Part shown: positions 8,823 through 18,080 of the stretch, one piece after another
How the letters are laid out: each line of letters opens with the position of its first letter
How positions within the stretch are numbered: position 1 is the stretch's first letter
NCBI GenBank assembly: GCA_902526595.1
Contig: CABZLO010000005.1
Location: 1 to 61,628, forward strand
DNA length: 61,628 nt
From: an uncultured Pelagibacteraceae bacterium
GTDB lineage: Bacteria; Pseudomonadota; Alphaproteobacteria; Pelagibacterales; Pelagibacteraceae
Reading direction: 5' to 3'
Notes under the pieces: generated by a model
What the model saw: the letters and a program-made list of their open reading frames with translations, nothing else
The model's database searches: none
Told to the model about the DNA's origin: nothing
Made by a program: the position numbers and the translations under genes

Positions 8823-10301
8823 ATGGAAAATCTACTTTTGATGATGGCTCCTTTGTTTAGTTCAAAACTATTATTAGTTTTATTGTTTGGAACTTTATTT
8901 GGATTAGTTTTAGGAGTTCTACCTGGCTTAGGACCTACCACAGGAGGTGCATTAATTTTACCTTTCACTATGACTTTGGATCCATTGTCTGCAATCATTT
9001 TGTTAACATCTATATATTGCGCAGGAACATATGGAGGAGCAATTACGGCTGTTCTTATAAATACACCCGGCACTCCAGCTGCAGCAGCAACATGTTTGGA
9101 TGGATATCCCCTTGCTCAAAAAGGTGAAGCAGGTAGAGCTTTAGGAATGGCAACTGTTTCAAGTACAGTTGGTGGGATATTTAGTGTTATAGTTTTAGTA
9201 TTTTTTGCACCAATATTGGCAAATCTTGCATATGAATTTGGTCAACCTGAATATTTTGCTTTAGCAATTTTTGGTTTAACTATGTTAGCTTCAATCGGAG
9301 ACGGTAGTCCAATAAAGAATTTAATAGCAGGAGCTTTTGGAATTTTAATTTCAACAGTTGGAAAAGATTTCATGACATCTATAGATAGATTTACTTATGG
9401 TATAAATGAACTTTCAATAGGCATAGGATTTATCCCAGTAGTTGTCGGTTTGTTTGCAATAAGTGAAATGTTAACCCAATCTACATTACTTGATCAAGTA
9501 TTTAAGAGAGTAGCCTTAAAAGCTGTAAAACTTCCAACTAAAGATGACTATAAAAAAACTTGGAAAACAATTCTTAGATCTAGTGGGATTGGATCATTTA
9601 TTGGAGTATTACCAGCTGAAGGAGGAACTGTTGCATCTTTAATTGGTTACTCAGAGGCAAAAAGATTTTCAAAAAATCCTGAAGAATTTGGAAAAGGATC
9701 TGTAGAAGGAATTGCAGGCGCAGAGGCAGCAAATAATGCTGCTACAGGTGGAGCTATGGTTCCTACATTAGCTTTAGGTATTCCTGGAAGCGCAACTACA
9801 GCAGTTATATTAACAGGATTAATTATCCATGGTGTAAGACCTGGACCAGATTTATTTAAAGAACAACCAGAATTTCTTTATGGGATTTTTGGAGCAATGT
9901 TAGTTGCAAATATATTATTTTTTATATTTGGTTTTTTTGGTGCAAAAATTTTTGCAAGAATCACTCTTGTGCCTAATAAAATTTTATGGCCAATGATTTT
10001 TGCAGTGTCAGTATGCGGAACATATTCATTAAGCCAATCCATAATTGATGTTTGGATAATGTTGTTTTTTGGAGTACTTGGTTTTTTTATGAGAAGATAT
10101 GGTTTTTCTGTTGTTCCAGTTATCATAGGATTAATTTTAGGTGAACTTGTTGAAGGAACTTTGAGACAATCAATTGTAATATTTGATGGAAACTGGCTTA
10201 TGTTTTTGACTAGACCAATAGCCTTAACATTCTTCATTTTATCTTTAATTGCACTTGCTTTTCCTTTAATAAGATCAAAAAAAAATAAAAAAATTATATG
10301 A
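8823..10301 (+). CDS. tctA: Tripartite tricarboxylate transporter large permease (TctA family)
   Basis: 492 residues, the standard TctA length, with about 12 membrane segments. The family motifs are present in order: GVLPGLGPTTGGALILPF near residues 32-50, the INTPGTPAAAAT segment near 79-91, and the repeat-half counterpart GVLPAEGGTVASLIGY near 259-275, followed by LGIPGSATTAV. TctA is the ion-coupled channel subunit that accepts the ligand from TctC. It starts 1 nt after tctB, and its 3' end overlaps the following SDR by 4 nt (ATGA-type overlap), so the whole set through the SDR and ROK kinase is probably one operon. Confidence 0.95.
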   Translation: MENLLLMMAPLFSSKLLLVLLFGTLFGLVLGVLPGLGPTTGGALILPFTMTLDPLSAIILLTSIYCAGTYGGAITAVLINTPGTPAAAATCLDGYPLAQKGEAGRALGMATVSSTVGGIFSVIVLVFFAPILANLAYEFGQPEYFALAIFGLTMLASIGDGSPIKNLIAGAFGILISTVGKDFMTSIDRFTYGINELSIGIGFIPVVVGLFAISEMLTQSTLLDQVFKRVALKAVKLPTKDDYKKTWKTILRSSGIGSFIGVLPAEGGTVASLIGYSEAKRFSKNPEEFGKGSVEGIAGAEAANNAATGGAMVPTLALGIPGSATTAVILTGLIIHGVRPGPDLFKEQPEFLYGIFGAMLVANILFFIFGFFGAKIFARITLVPNKILWPMIFAVSVCGTYSLSQSIIDVWIMLFFGVLGFFMRRYGFSVVPVIIGLILGELVEGTLRQSIVIFDGNWLMFLTRPIALTFFILSLIALAFPLIRSKKNKKII

Positions 10302-11047
10302 TTAAATTTGATCTAAAAGATAGAGTTGCAGTTGTTACTGGTGGAGCTCAAGGATTTGGACTAGCCATTACAGAGAGATTTATAGACTCAGGTGCTAAAG
10401 TAGTAATTTGGGACATCGATGAAAATGAAGCAAAAAAAGCTATAGATAAAGTGAATTCAAAGAATTTAAGTTCTCAAATTGTAGACGTTAGCAATATAGA
10501 GACAATTAATAATAAATTGTCAGAAATCGAAACTACACATGGTAAAATAGATATTTTTATAAATAATGCTGGAGTTGCAGGAAAAAATACTACAGTCGCA
10601 GAATATCCTGTAGATGAATGGAATAAAGTAATTAACTTAAATTTGAATGCAGTATTTTATTGTTGTAAAGCAGTTGTTCCTTATATGGAAAAAAATAATT
10701 ACGGTAGAATAGTAAATATCGCCTCTATTGCAGGAAAAGAAGGTAATCCTAATGCCAGCGCTTATAGTACTTCAAAAGCTGGAGTCATTGGCTTAACAAA
10801 ATCCTTAGGTAAAGAGCTAGCACAAAAAAATATAGCAGTAAACTGTGTAACTCCAGCAGCTGCTAAAACTAGGATTTTTGATCAGATGACAGAAGAACAT
10901 ATAAATTATATGCTCTCAAAGATCCCAAGGAATAAATTTGCTAAAGTTGAAGAGCTTGCCTCACTAGTTACATGGTTATCTAGTGAAGAAAATTCTTTTT
11001 CTACGGCAGCTGTTTTTGATTTAAGCGGTGGAAGAGCCACCTATTAA
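10298..11047 (+). CDS. SDR-family NAD(P)-dependent oxidoreductase (FabG-like)
   Basis: 249 residues, a classical short-chain dehydrogenase. It has cofactor motif TGGAQGFG near residues 14-21, NNAG near 88-91, catalytic serine in NIASIAG, and YSTSK with catalytic Tyr and Lys near 152-156. The start overlaps tctA by 4 nt, so translation is probably coupled to the transporter. This favours a catabolic dehydrogenase acting on the imported compound rather than fatty-acid FabG. Substrate unknown. A ROK kinase begins 2 nt downstream. Confidence 0.9.
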   Translation: MIKFDLKDRVAVVTGGAQGFGLAITERFIDSGAKVVIWDIDENEAKKAIDKVNSKNLSSQIVDVSNIETINNKLSEIETTHGKIDIFINNAGVAGKNTTVAEYPVDEWNKVINLNLNAVFYCCKAVVPYMEKNNYGRIVNIASIAGKEGNPNASAYSTSKAGVIGLTKSLGKELAQKNIAVNCVTPAAAKTRIFDQMTEEHINYMLSKIPRNKFAKVEELASLVTWLSSEENSFSTAAVFDLSGGRATY

Positions 11048-11049
11048 CT

Positions 11050-11952
11050 ATGCAAGTCGGTATTGATGTAGGTGCAACTAAAATTGAAAGTGTTGTGCTT
11101 GAGAAAGATGGTCAAGAAAAACATAGATCAAGAATCGCTTGTCCAAAAGATTATCTTCAAATTGTAAACACAATAAAAGATATTTATCAGCAATTAGAAA
11201 AAAAATTTAATAAAGAGCTTCCCATTGGAGTTTGCCACCCAGGAATTCATTCACCTCAAACTGGATTAGTCAAAAATGCTCCTAATTGTTATTGGCTTGA
11301 AAAAAAACCTTTTCAAAATGATTTACGTAAAGCTTTAGGAAAAGAAGTATTTTGTGAAAATGATGCAAACTGTTTTGCTTTATCTGAGTCAATTGATGGA
11401 TCAGGAAAACATTATAAAATTGTTTATGGTATTATTTTAGGCTCAGGTGTTGGCGGTGGGTTAGTAATTGATAAAAAAATTGTTAGTGGTCCAAATGGTG
11501 TTGCTGGCGAATGGGGTCACAATCAAATTCCCTACTTTGCTGCAAAAAAAGAAAACTTTGATTCAAATAATCCTAGAGAAGCAGAAATAGAGAGTTTTGT
11601 ATCAGGACTTGGTTTAGCTAAAAGATTTAACAAAACTTTTGGAAAAAATTTAAAAGCAAATGAGATTTTTGAATTAAATAGAAAACATGATTTAGACGCT
11701 GAAAGATTTATAGATGATTTTAAAGTCAATTTAGCAATGTCTCTTTCAAGTATAATAAATATCTTAGATCCAGATGCTTTTATTTTTGGCGGTGGAGTTT
11801 CTAATGAGATCGATTTTTTAACTGAAGTTGACTCGTTGGTAAAAAAATTTGTTATAGGAAAAGAATATGAAGGCGTTTTTTTAAAACCAAAATTTGGTGA
11901 TGCTAGTGGTGTTAGGGGTGCAGCTAGGTTAGGCAGAGGCGCAACATATTAG
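11050..11952 (+). CDS. ROK-family sugar kinase lacking the usual zinc cysteines
   Basis: 300 residues with the ROK layout. The phosphate-binding start is GIDVGATKIE near residues 4-13. The catalytic aspartate is in ENDANCFALSE near 110-120, then GSGVGGGLV, and GEWGHNQIPY with the ROK histidine. Most ROK kinases then carry a CxCGxxGCxE zinc site leading into E..[VI]SG. Here the stretch between GHNQIPY and EIESFVSG has no cysteines, so the zinc ligands are lost while flanking residues remain. It is expected to phosphorylate a hexose or similar sugar. It is last in the Tct operon. Family is clear; specificity (fructose or N-acetylhexosamine type) is not. Confidence 0.88.
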   Translation: MQVGIDVGATKIESVVLEKDGQEKHRSRIACPKDYLQIVNTIKDIYQQLEKKFNKELPIGVCHPGIHSPQTGLVKNAPNCYWLEKKPFQNDLRKALGKEVFCENDANCFALSESIDGSGKHYKIVYGIILGSGVGGGLVIDKKIVSGPNGVAGEWGHNQIPYFAAKKENFDSNNPREAEIESFVSGLGLAKRFNKTFGKNLKANEIFELNRKHDLDAERFIDDFKVNLAMSLSSIINILDPDAFIFGGGVSNEIDFLTEVDSLVKKFVIGKEYEGVFLKPKFGDASGVRGAARLGRGATY

Positions 11953-12133
11953 TAAATCAATTTTTAGTTGAATTTTAAAATAAACCACTTTTTTTAAGGC
12001 TTAAACGTAGACCTCATAATAACTGAAATAAAAATTCTAATCTAAGTTGTATTAATTTTTTTAATTTACTTTTGGTATCTATTCTACCTATAGTAGTTTT
12101 ATATAAAAAAAAGTAAATAACAAAAGGGAAGAT

Positions 12134-13390
12134 ATGAGAAAATTAATTATCGCTTTGATTGCTTTTGCTTTCACATCTACTTCATCATTCGCAGGACCAA
12201 AAATTGAGGTGTTGCACTGGTGGACTTCAGGAGGTGAAGCTGCAGCTCTGAAAGTATTAAAAGACGATTTTGCTGCTAATGGTGGTGAATGGCTAGATAT
12301 GCCAGTAACGGGTGGCGGTGGAGATGCCGCTAACGTAGCTTTAAAAGCTAGAATTGTTGCTGGTGATCCTCCATCTGCCTCTCAAATTAAGGGTCCTACA
12401 ATTCAAGAATATGACCAAGAAGGAGTTGTTGCACCTTACAACATCGATCCAATTGCTCAATCAGAAGGTTGGGATAATTTATTAGATCCAATGATTGCTG
12501 CAGTACATAAATGTGAAAATAACAGTGGACCATATTGTGCGGCTCCAGTAAATATTCACAGAATTGACTGGATGTGGGCTAATAAAGCTGTTTTTGATGC
12601 TAACGGTATTTCAGTACCAACAACTTGGGATGAAGTAAATGCTGCTGCTGAAAAACTTCAAGCTGCAGGAATAATTCCATTTGCTCATGGTGGTCAAGCT
12701 TGGCAAGATGCTACAGTTTTTGAAGCAGTTGCTATGGGTATTGGTGGAAATAATTACTACAAGAACTGCTATGTAGATCTTAAAGAAAGTTGTTTAAGAA
12801 GTGAGACTACAGTAAAAGTTTTTGATCAAATGAGAAAACTTCAAAGTTATACTGATGAAGGTAGTCCAGGAAGAGACTGGAACGTTGCTACTGGTATGGT
12901 AATTGAGGGAAAAGCAGGTTTCCAAATTATGGGTGACTGGGCTAAGGGAGAGTTTACTGCTGCTGGTAAAACACCAGGAGTAGATTATTATTGTTCTCCA
13001 ACTCCTTCTAACAATGGTTACTTATATAACGTAGATAGCTTTATATTCTACAAAACGAATGATCCAGATAAACAAGAAGGTCAAAAACTGTTAGCGAAAC
13101 TAATGATGGGTAAAAACTTCCAAAAAGTATTTAACCTATACAAAGGTTCTATTCCAGCTAGATTAGATGTTTCAATGGATGAGTTTGATAAATGTGCAAA
13201 AACTTCAAACGCAGATATTAAAACTGCAGGTGCTAGCGGTGGACTAGTTCCAAGTTTTGCTCATGGTATGGCTCAAGGAAATACTATGAAAGCTGCATTA
13301 CAAGACATAATTACAGAACACTTTAATTCTGATATGTCTTCAGTAGATGCTGCAAACGCGTTAGCTGACTCTGTTTTAGCTAACATGTAG
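12134..13390 (+). CDS. gtsA: Glucose/mannose-type ABC transporter binding protein
   Basis: 418 residues with a signal peptide (MRKLIIALIAFAF, cleavage near SFAG at residue 21). The mature sequence closely follows pseudomonad GtsA-type glucose-binding proteins: VLHWWTSGGEAAAL, GGGGDAANVALKAR, PVNIHRIDWMW, AHGGQAWQDATVFE, KAGFQIMGDWAKGE and KGSIPAR are all present. It binds an aldohexose in the periplasm and feeds the two permeases and MalK-type ATPase downstream. An AAGGGAAG Shine-Dalgarno stretch precedes the ATG. The 181-nt gap upstream holds no gene and presumably carries the promoter. A strong terminator separates it from the first permease, suggesting excess production of the binding protein. 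Confidence 0.93.
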   Translation: MRKLIIALIAFAFTSTSSFAGPKIEVLHWWTSGGEAAALKVLKDDFAANGGEWLDMPVTGGGGDAANVALKARIVAGDPPSASQIKGPTIQEYDQEGVVAPYNIDPIAQSEGWDNLLDPMIAAVHKCENNSGPYCAAPVNIHRIDWMWANKAVFDANGISVPTTWDEVNAAAEKLQAAGIIPFAHGGQAWQDATVFEAVAMGIGGNNYYKNCYVDLKESCLRSETTVKVFDQMRKLQSYTDEGSPGRDWNVATGMVIEGKAGFQIMGDWAKGEFTAAGKTPGVDYYCSPTPSNNGYLYNVDSFIFYKTNDPDKQEGQKLLAKLMMGKNFQKVFNLYKGSIPARLDVSMDEFDKCAKTSNADIKTAGASGGLVPSFAHGMAQGNTMKAALQDIITEHFNSDMSSVDAANALADSVLANM

Positions 13391-13402
13391 TCCATAAAAA
13401 TT

Positions 13403-13436
13403 AAAAGGCCACTTTTAACTAAGTGGCCTTTTTTTT
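13403..13436 (+). terminator. Terminator between gtsA and the first permease gene
   Basis: A perfect 12-bp stem (13403-13414 with 13421-13432) with core AAGGCCACTT/AAGTGGCCTT, a 6-nt loop and a run of eight T ending at 13436. It starts 12 nt after the gtsA stop and 21 nt before the permease start. It should act as a partial terminator that sets the binding-protein to permease ratio. Confidence 0.92.
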
Positions 13437-13456
13437 AATCAAAAAAAGTATTTATA

Positions 13457-14332
13457 ATGTTCAAGTGGCTAGAAAAAAATCTACCTAAAATTGTTATGGC
13501 TCCAGCTGTTGGTTTAATAGGTTGGTTTGTTTATGGTTTTGTACTCTGGACTTTATATATATCTTTTACAAATTCAAAAATCCTACCAAAATATGAGCTT
13601 TGGGGATTTGGACAGTACGAAAAGCTTTGGGCCTCTAGGAAATGGCTTATTGCCGTGGACAATTTACTTATTTTCACAGTTTTGTTTTTGGTTTTTTGTA
13701 TTGTAATTGGAATTATTTTAGCAATATTTTTGGATCAAAAAATTAGGTCAGAGGGGTTGTTAAGGACAATTTATTTATACCCTATGGCATTATCCTTTAT
13801 TGTAACTGGAACTGCTTGGAAATGGATATTAAATCCAACATTAGGAATTCAAAAATTATTTATTGATTGGGGTTTTGAAAATTTTACATTTGATTGGCTG
13901 GTTAATAGGGAAATGGCAATTTATACAATTGTGATAGCAGGAGTTTGGCAATCTGCTGGTTTTGTGATGGCTTTGTTTTTAGCTGGATTAAGATCTGTTG
14001 AAGACGAAATAGTAAAAGCAGCTAAAATAGATGGTGCTGGTATATTTACTGTTTATTGGAAAATTTTACTTCCAATGATGAGACCAGTATTTTTTACAAG
14101 TTTTGTCATATTAGTTCATATATCTATTAAAAGTTATGATCTTATAGTAGCGCTTACCCAAGGAGGACCGGGTATTTCAACAACTATGCCTGCACTTTAT
14201 ATGACACAAACAGCATTTCATAAAAGTCAGGTTGGTTTATCTGCAGCTAGTGCAATGATGATGTTTATGGCAGTAGCAGCAGTAATAATTCCATATTTAT
14301 ATTCTGAGTTAAGGAGAGAAAATGCAAGATAG
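13457..14332 (+). CDS. gtsB: Glucose/mannose-type ABC transporter permease 1 (MalF/GtsB family)
   Basis: 291 residues with six predicted membrane segments. The binding-protein-dependent permease EAA loop (EDEIVKAAKIDGAGIFTVYWKI) lies near residues 179-200, followed by LPMMRP and the YDLIVALTQGGPG segment typical of MalF-type sugar permeases. It forms half of the channel with the next gene, whose start it overlaps by 11 nt. GtsA identity upstream makes glucose or mannose the best substrate guess. Confidence 0.92.
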   Translation: MFKWLEKNLPKIVMAPAVGLIGWFVYGFVLWTLYISFTNSKILPKYELWGFGQYEKLWASRKWLIAVDNLLIFTVLFLVFCIVIGIILAIFLDQKIRSEGLLRTIYLYPMALSFIVTGTAWKWILNPTLGIQKLFIDWGFENFTFDWLVNREMAIYTIVIAGVWQSAGFVMALFLAGLRSVEDEIVKAAKIDGAGIFTVYWKILLPMMRPVFFTSFVILVHISIKSYDLIVALTQGGPGISTTMPALYMTQTAFHKSQVGLSAASAMMMFMAVAAVIIPYLYSELRRENAR

Positions 14333-15224
14333 TTTACAATCTTCTTATAGGCAACTTGAACAAAAATCAAAATATACTAATATATTTTTAAGGTGGTTTT
14401 TGTATTTAGTTTTAATTCTTTTTGCCTCTTACTTTATTTTCCCGTTATATGTCATGATTGTAACATCATTAAAAACAATGGAAGAAATTCGTCAAGGAAC
14501 CCTTTTAACTTGGCCAAGTGCACTAAATTTTGACTCATGGGCTGTTGCTTGGGGGGGAAGAGGTTATGGAGCAGGAGATACATTCTTAAAACCATATTTT
14601 TGGAATTCAATTAAAATGGTTGTTCCTGCTGTATTTTTTTCAACTTTTATTGGTGCTATGGCCGGATATGTTTTGACTAAATGGCGATTTAAAGGTGACA
14701 AGTGGGTTTTTCTTTTTTTACTGTTTGGTTGTTTCATCCCTTATCAAGCAATTCTACTTCCTATGGCTAGAACACTTGGTGTTTTAGGAATTTCAAATTC
14801 TGTAATTGGTCTTGTATTAGTTCATACCGTCTATGGAATACCGTTTACAACATTATTTTTTAGAAATTTTTATGTTTCAATCCCAACAGAGTTAGTAAAA
14901 GCAGCAAGGATAGATGGAGCAGGTTTTTTTAAAATATTTTTTAAAATTTTACTACCTATATCAGCTCCAATTATTGTAGTAACAGTAATTTGGCAATTCA
15001 CTCAGATTTGGAATGACTTTTTATTTGGATCGACTTTTTCATTTGGAGAAGCTGCACCAATTCAAGTAGCATTGAACAACATGGTTCTTTCGAGTACAAG
15101 CGTTAAAGAGTATAACGTGGATATGGCTTCAGCTATAATAGCAGGTATTCCAACGCTTATAGTTTATGTTTTAGCAGGTAAATATTTCATTAGAGGATTA
15201 ACTTCAGGAGCAGTAAAAGGATAA
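14322..15224 (+). CDS. gtsC: Glucose/mannose-type ABC transporter permease 2 (MalG/GtsC family)
   Basis: 300 residues with six predicted membrane segments. The first begins near residue 24, and the cytoplasmic EAA loop (PTELVKAARIDGAGFFKIFFKI) lies near residues 189-210, followed by LPISAPI. It pairs with the MalF-like permease it overlaps by 11 nt. The ATPase gene follows after 2 nt. The ATG lies inside the upstream gene at a GGAGAG Shine-Dalgarno element, which supports this start. Confidence 0.92.
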   Translation: MQDSLQSSYRQLEQKSKYTNIFLRWFLYLVLILFASYFIFPLYVMIVTSLKTMEEIRQGTLLTWPSALNFDSWAVAWGGRGYGAGDTFLKPYFWNSIKMVVPAVFFSTFIGAMAGYVLTKWRFKGDKWVFLFLLFGCFIPYQAILLPMARTLGVLGISNSVIGLVLVHTVYGIPFTTLFFRNFYVSIPTELVKAARIDGAGFFKIFFKILLPISAPIIVVTVIWQFTQIWNDFLFGSTFSFGEAAPIQVALNNMVLSSTSVKEYNVDMASAIIAGIPTLIVYVLAGKYFIRGLTSGAVKG

Positions 15225-15226
15225 AA

Positions 15227-16321
15227 ATGAAAACATTAAAAATTGAGGATTTGTCAAAAAACTTTGGATCTACTGAGGTTTTGAAAAAAATAAACTTAGA
15301 AATTGACGAGGGTAATTTTCTAGTTCTTTTAGGACCCTCAGGATGTGGAAAGTCTACTTTATTAAATATTATTGCAGGTTTAGAGACAATTAACGAAGGA
15401 AATGTCTTTATTGATGATTATAACGTTAGTAAAGTTGAGCCTAAGGACCGTAATATTGCTATGGTTTTCCAATCATATGCTTTGTATCCATCAATGAATG
15501 TTAGAGAAAACATGATATTTGGACTTAAACAAGCAAAAACATCAAAAGATAAAATAGAAAACCAACTTGAAAAAGTTTCTAAATTTCTTCAGGTTGATCA
15601 GCTTTTAGAGAGAAAACCTTCTCAGTTATCTGGTGGACAAAGACAACGTGTTGCAATAGGTAGAGCACTTGTAAGAGAGCCAAGAATCTTTTTATTTGAC
15701 GAGCCATTGTCAAATTTAGATGCAAAACTAAGAGTTGAAATGAGAAGAGAAATAAAAAAACTTCATCAACAACTAAAAACAACAGTGGTATACGTTACTC
15801 ATGATCAAACTGAAGCTATGAGCTTAGGTACAAAAATTGCTATTATGAATTATGGTGTAATACAACAAAATGATACACCAGAAAACATATACAATAAACC
15901 TAACAACACATTTGTGGCAGATTTTATTGGCTCGCCATCAATGAACCTAATTAAAGGAATTTTAAAGGAAAGTTCAAATAATCTTTCGTTTATTGTAGAA
16001 GGATCTAATCTAGAAATTCCAGTTGATAATTATACTTTTAAGGTAAATGATAATCTTAATAATAAAGAGGTTTTCTTGGGAATAAGACCTGAGCATATAT
16101 TCTTTAAAAAGTTAAACGAAAATGATTTTGAAATAATACTTAGAGCAGACTTAAGTGAATATATTGGACATGAACAAATCATAACTTTTAATTATGTAAA
16201 TCAAGAATTATTAGCAAAATTTCCATCAACAATTAAAATAGAATTAAATAAAGAAACAAAATTATATTTTGATTTAACTCAAGTTTCTTTGTTTGACACA
16301 AACTCAAAGGAGAGATTATAA
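15227..16321 (+). CDS. Sugar ABC transporter ATPase (MalK/UgpC family)
   Basis: 364 residues. The ABC domain (about 1-235) has Walker A GPSGCGKST near residues 37-45, signature LSGGQRQRV near 133-141, Walker B FLFDEP near 157-162 and switch histidine in YVTHDQ. The C-terminal part (about 236-364) is the MalK/UgpC-type OB-fold regulatory region with the GIRPEH motif. It hydrolyses ATP to drive the two permeases encoded immediately upstream. It is followed with no gap by an SDR gene. Assignment to a CUT1 carbohydrate importer is certain. Confidence 0.94.
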   Translation: MKTLKIEDLSKNFGSTEVLKKINLEIDEGNFLVLLGPSGCGKSTLLNIIAGLETINEGNVFIDDYNVSKVEPKDRNIAMVFQSYALYPSMNVRENMIFGLKQAKTSKDKIENQLEKVSKFLQVDQLLERKPSQLSGGQRQRVAIGRALVREPRIFLFDEPLSNLDAKLRVEMRREIKKLHQQLKTTVVYVTHDQTEAMSLGTKIAIMNYGVIQQNDTPENIYNKPNNTFVADFIGSPSMNLIKGILKESSNNLSFIVEGSNLEIPVDNYTFKVNDNLNNKEVFLGIRPEHIFFKKLNENDFEIILRADLSEYIGHEQIITFNYVNQELLAKFPSTIKIELNKETKLYFDLTQVSLFDTNSKERL

Positions 16322-17083
16322 ATGAATGTAAAATATAATGATTTAGAAAACAAGAGAGTTTTTATAACAGGTGGGGGATCCGGTATAGGATCTTCAATTG
16401 TTGAACATTTTTGTGCCCAAGGATCAGAAGTTTATTTTATAGATATTAATGTGAAAGAGTCAAAAAAATTAATAGATCAAATTAAAAAAAAAAATTTTAG
16501 TATTCCAACTTTTATTGAATGTGATTTATTAAATATTAAACAATTACAACAAACAATTTCTAATATAATTAAAGAAAAAGGACCAATTAATATTTTAATT
16601 AATAATGCAGCTAATGATACAAGACATAAAATAGATGAAGTTACAGAGGAATATTGGAATGAAAGAATGAATGTTAATTTACGACATTTTTTCTTTACAG
16701 TTCAGTCAGTTAAAAAATCTATGATTGAAAATGGTGGAGGTTCAATTATCAACATGGGATCAACCTCATGGATGATAGGACAAGGTGGTATGGCAGCATA
16801 TACAGCAGCGAAATCAGGAGTTGTGGGTTTAACAAGATCTTTTGCCCGAGATTTAGGAGAATTCAAAATAAGAGTTAATTCTGTAGTGCCTGGATGGGTG
16901 ATGACTCAAAGACAAATAGACCTCTGGTTAAATGAAGAATCTGAAAAAGAATTAATGCATAGACAGTGTTTGAAAGAAAAATTAATGCCACATGAAATAG
17001 CTCAAGCAGTATTATTTTTTTCATCTGATCAATCCTCAGGTTGTACAAATCAGGCCTATGTGGTTGATAAGGGTTGGTTATAA
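16322..17083 (+). CDS. SDR-family sugar dehydrogenase, transporter-linked
   Basis: 253 residues, classical SDR. It has TGGGSGIGSS near residues 16-25, NNAAND in place of NNAG near 91-96, catalytic serine in NMGSTSWM, and Y-x-x-x-K as YTAAK near 160-164. The C-terminus resembles aldose 1-dehydrogenases. It begins on the base after the ATPase stop and overlaps or abuts an aldose 1-epimerase. An SDR, a mutarotase and a sugar importer together suggest oxidation of an aldose to its lactone as the first catabolic step. That pathway is inference. Confidence 0.88.
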   Translation: MNVKYNDLENKRVFITGGGSGIGSSIVEHFCAQGSEVYFIDINVKESKKLIDQIKKKNFSIPTFIECDLLNIKQLQQTISNIIKEKGPINILINNAANDTRHKIDEVTEEYWNERMNVNLRHFFFTVQSVKKSMIENGGGSIINMGSTSWMIGQGGMAAYTAAKSGVVGLTRSFARDLGEFKIRVNSVVPGWVMTQRQIDLWLNEESEKELMHRQCLKEKLMPHEIAQAVLFFSSDQSSGCTNQAYVVDKGWL

Positions 17084-18075
17084 TAGATTGTGTGAAAATA
17101 AAGAGCTCTACAATTGAAAATAAATTTTTAAGAATTAGGACTATAAACTTTGGTGCAACTTTATTTGAGTTTTTTCATAAGTCCAAAAAAATAAATTTAA
17201 TTTTAAATCTTGGTGGTATTAGAAACTACTTAAACAAAAACTTGTATGTAGGAGCAACTTGTGGAAGGTATGCAGGCAGAATATCTAATTCAAAATTTAA
17301 AATTAAAAATAAAATTTTTTCTTTAAATTCAAATGAAGGTAATAATACTCTTCATGGAGGAAAAAAGGGATTTGATCGTTCAATTTGGAAAATAAAATAT
17401 AAAAGTAAGAAAAAAATTAAGTATCAATTATTTTCAAAACACATGGATCAAGGTTTTCCAGGAAATCTTTATGTAAATTGTATATATGAATTAATTGATA
17501 AAAAATTGAATATTAAATATGAATATAAATCTGATAGCGAAACTCATGTAAATATGACTAATCACAGTTATTGGAATCTAAATAAAAATAAAAAAGATAA
17601 TATTTTTAATCATGATCTAAAAGTAAATTCTAAAAAATATCTTGAAGTGAATAATAAATTAATTCCAACAGGAAAATACAAATCAGTAAAAGAATCAATA
17701 AATGACTTTAGAGAATTTAAAAACATAGGTAAAAAAATTTCTTTAATTAAAAAAAGAAATCCGAAAAAATTTTCCAATACAATAAACCAATCTGGTTTTG
17801 ATATAACTTACTGTATCAAGAAAAATCAAAAAAATTATGTTGCAACTCTTAAAAATCAAAAAAATAGATTATCTTTGGATTTTTTTTCTAACTTACCAGG
17901 CATGCAATTATATACGAGCCAAAGTCTTAGATACAAAAAGAAACTTTTTCCTTATCAGGGAGTATGTTTAGAAACTCAATTCTTTCCTGATGCTCCAAAT
18001 AAAAAAAATTTTCCAAAAACTCTAATCAAACCAAATAAAAGTTATAAGTTTTTTACTAGTATTAAGGTCAATTAA
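17074..18075 (+). CDS. galM: Aldose 1-epimerase (galactose mutarotase family)
   Basis: 333 residues. It has GATLFEF near the N-terminus, GRYAGRIS, the first catalytic histidine in NTLHGGKKGFDR, the second in MTNHSYWNL, and the catalytic glutamate in GVCLETQFFPDAPN, which matches GalM well. It interconverts alpha and beta anomers of the sugar supplied by the adjacent importer so the dehydrogenase gets its preferred form. The start is uncertain: TTG at 17074 overlaps the SDR gene by 10 nt, while GTG at 17092 would start just after it; there is no ATG. The protein is unusually Lys/Asn-rich, reflecting base composition. Confidence 0.88.
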   Translation: MVIIDCVKIKSSTIENKFLRIRTINFGATLFEFFHKSKKINLILNLGGIRNYLNKNLYVGATCGRYAGRISNSKFKIKNKIFSLNSNEGNNTLHGGKKGFDRSIWKIKYKSKKKIKYQLFSKHMDQGFPGNLYVNCIYELIDKKLNIKYEYKSDSETHVNMTNHSYWNLNKNKKDNIFNHDLKVNSKKYLEVNNKLIPTGKYKSVKESINDFREFKNIGKKISLIKKRNPKKFSNTINQSGFDITYCIKKNQKNYVATLKNQKNRLSLDFFSNLPGMQLYTSQSLRYKKKLFPYQGVCLETQFFPDAPNKKNFPKTLIKPNKSYKFFTSIKVN

Positions 18076-18080
18076 AATCT

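Noticed and set aside
11953..12133. Gene or structured RNA in the 181-nt gap before gtsA
   Set aside because: No ORF, stable inverted repeat or riboswitch core is visible. It is AT-rich and probably only carries promoter elements, which I could not place with confidence.
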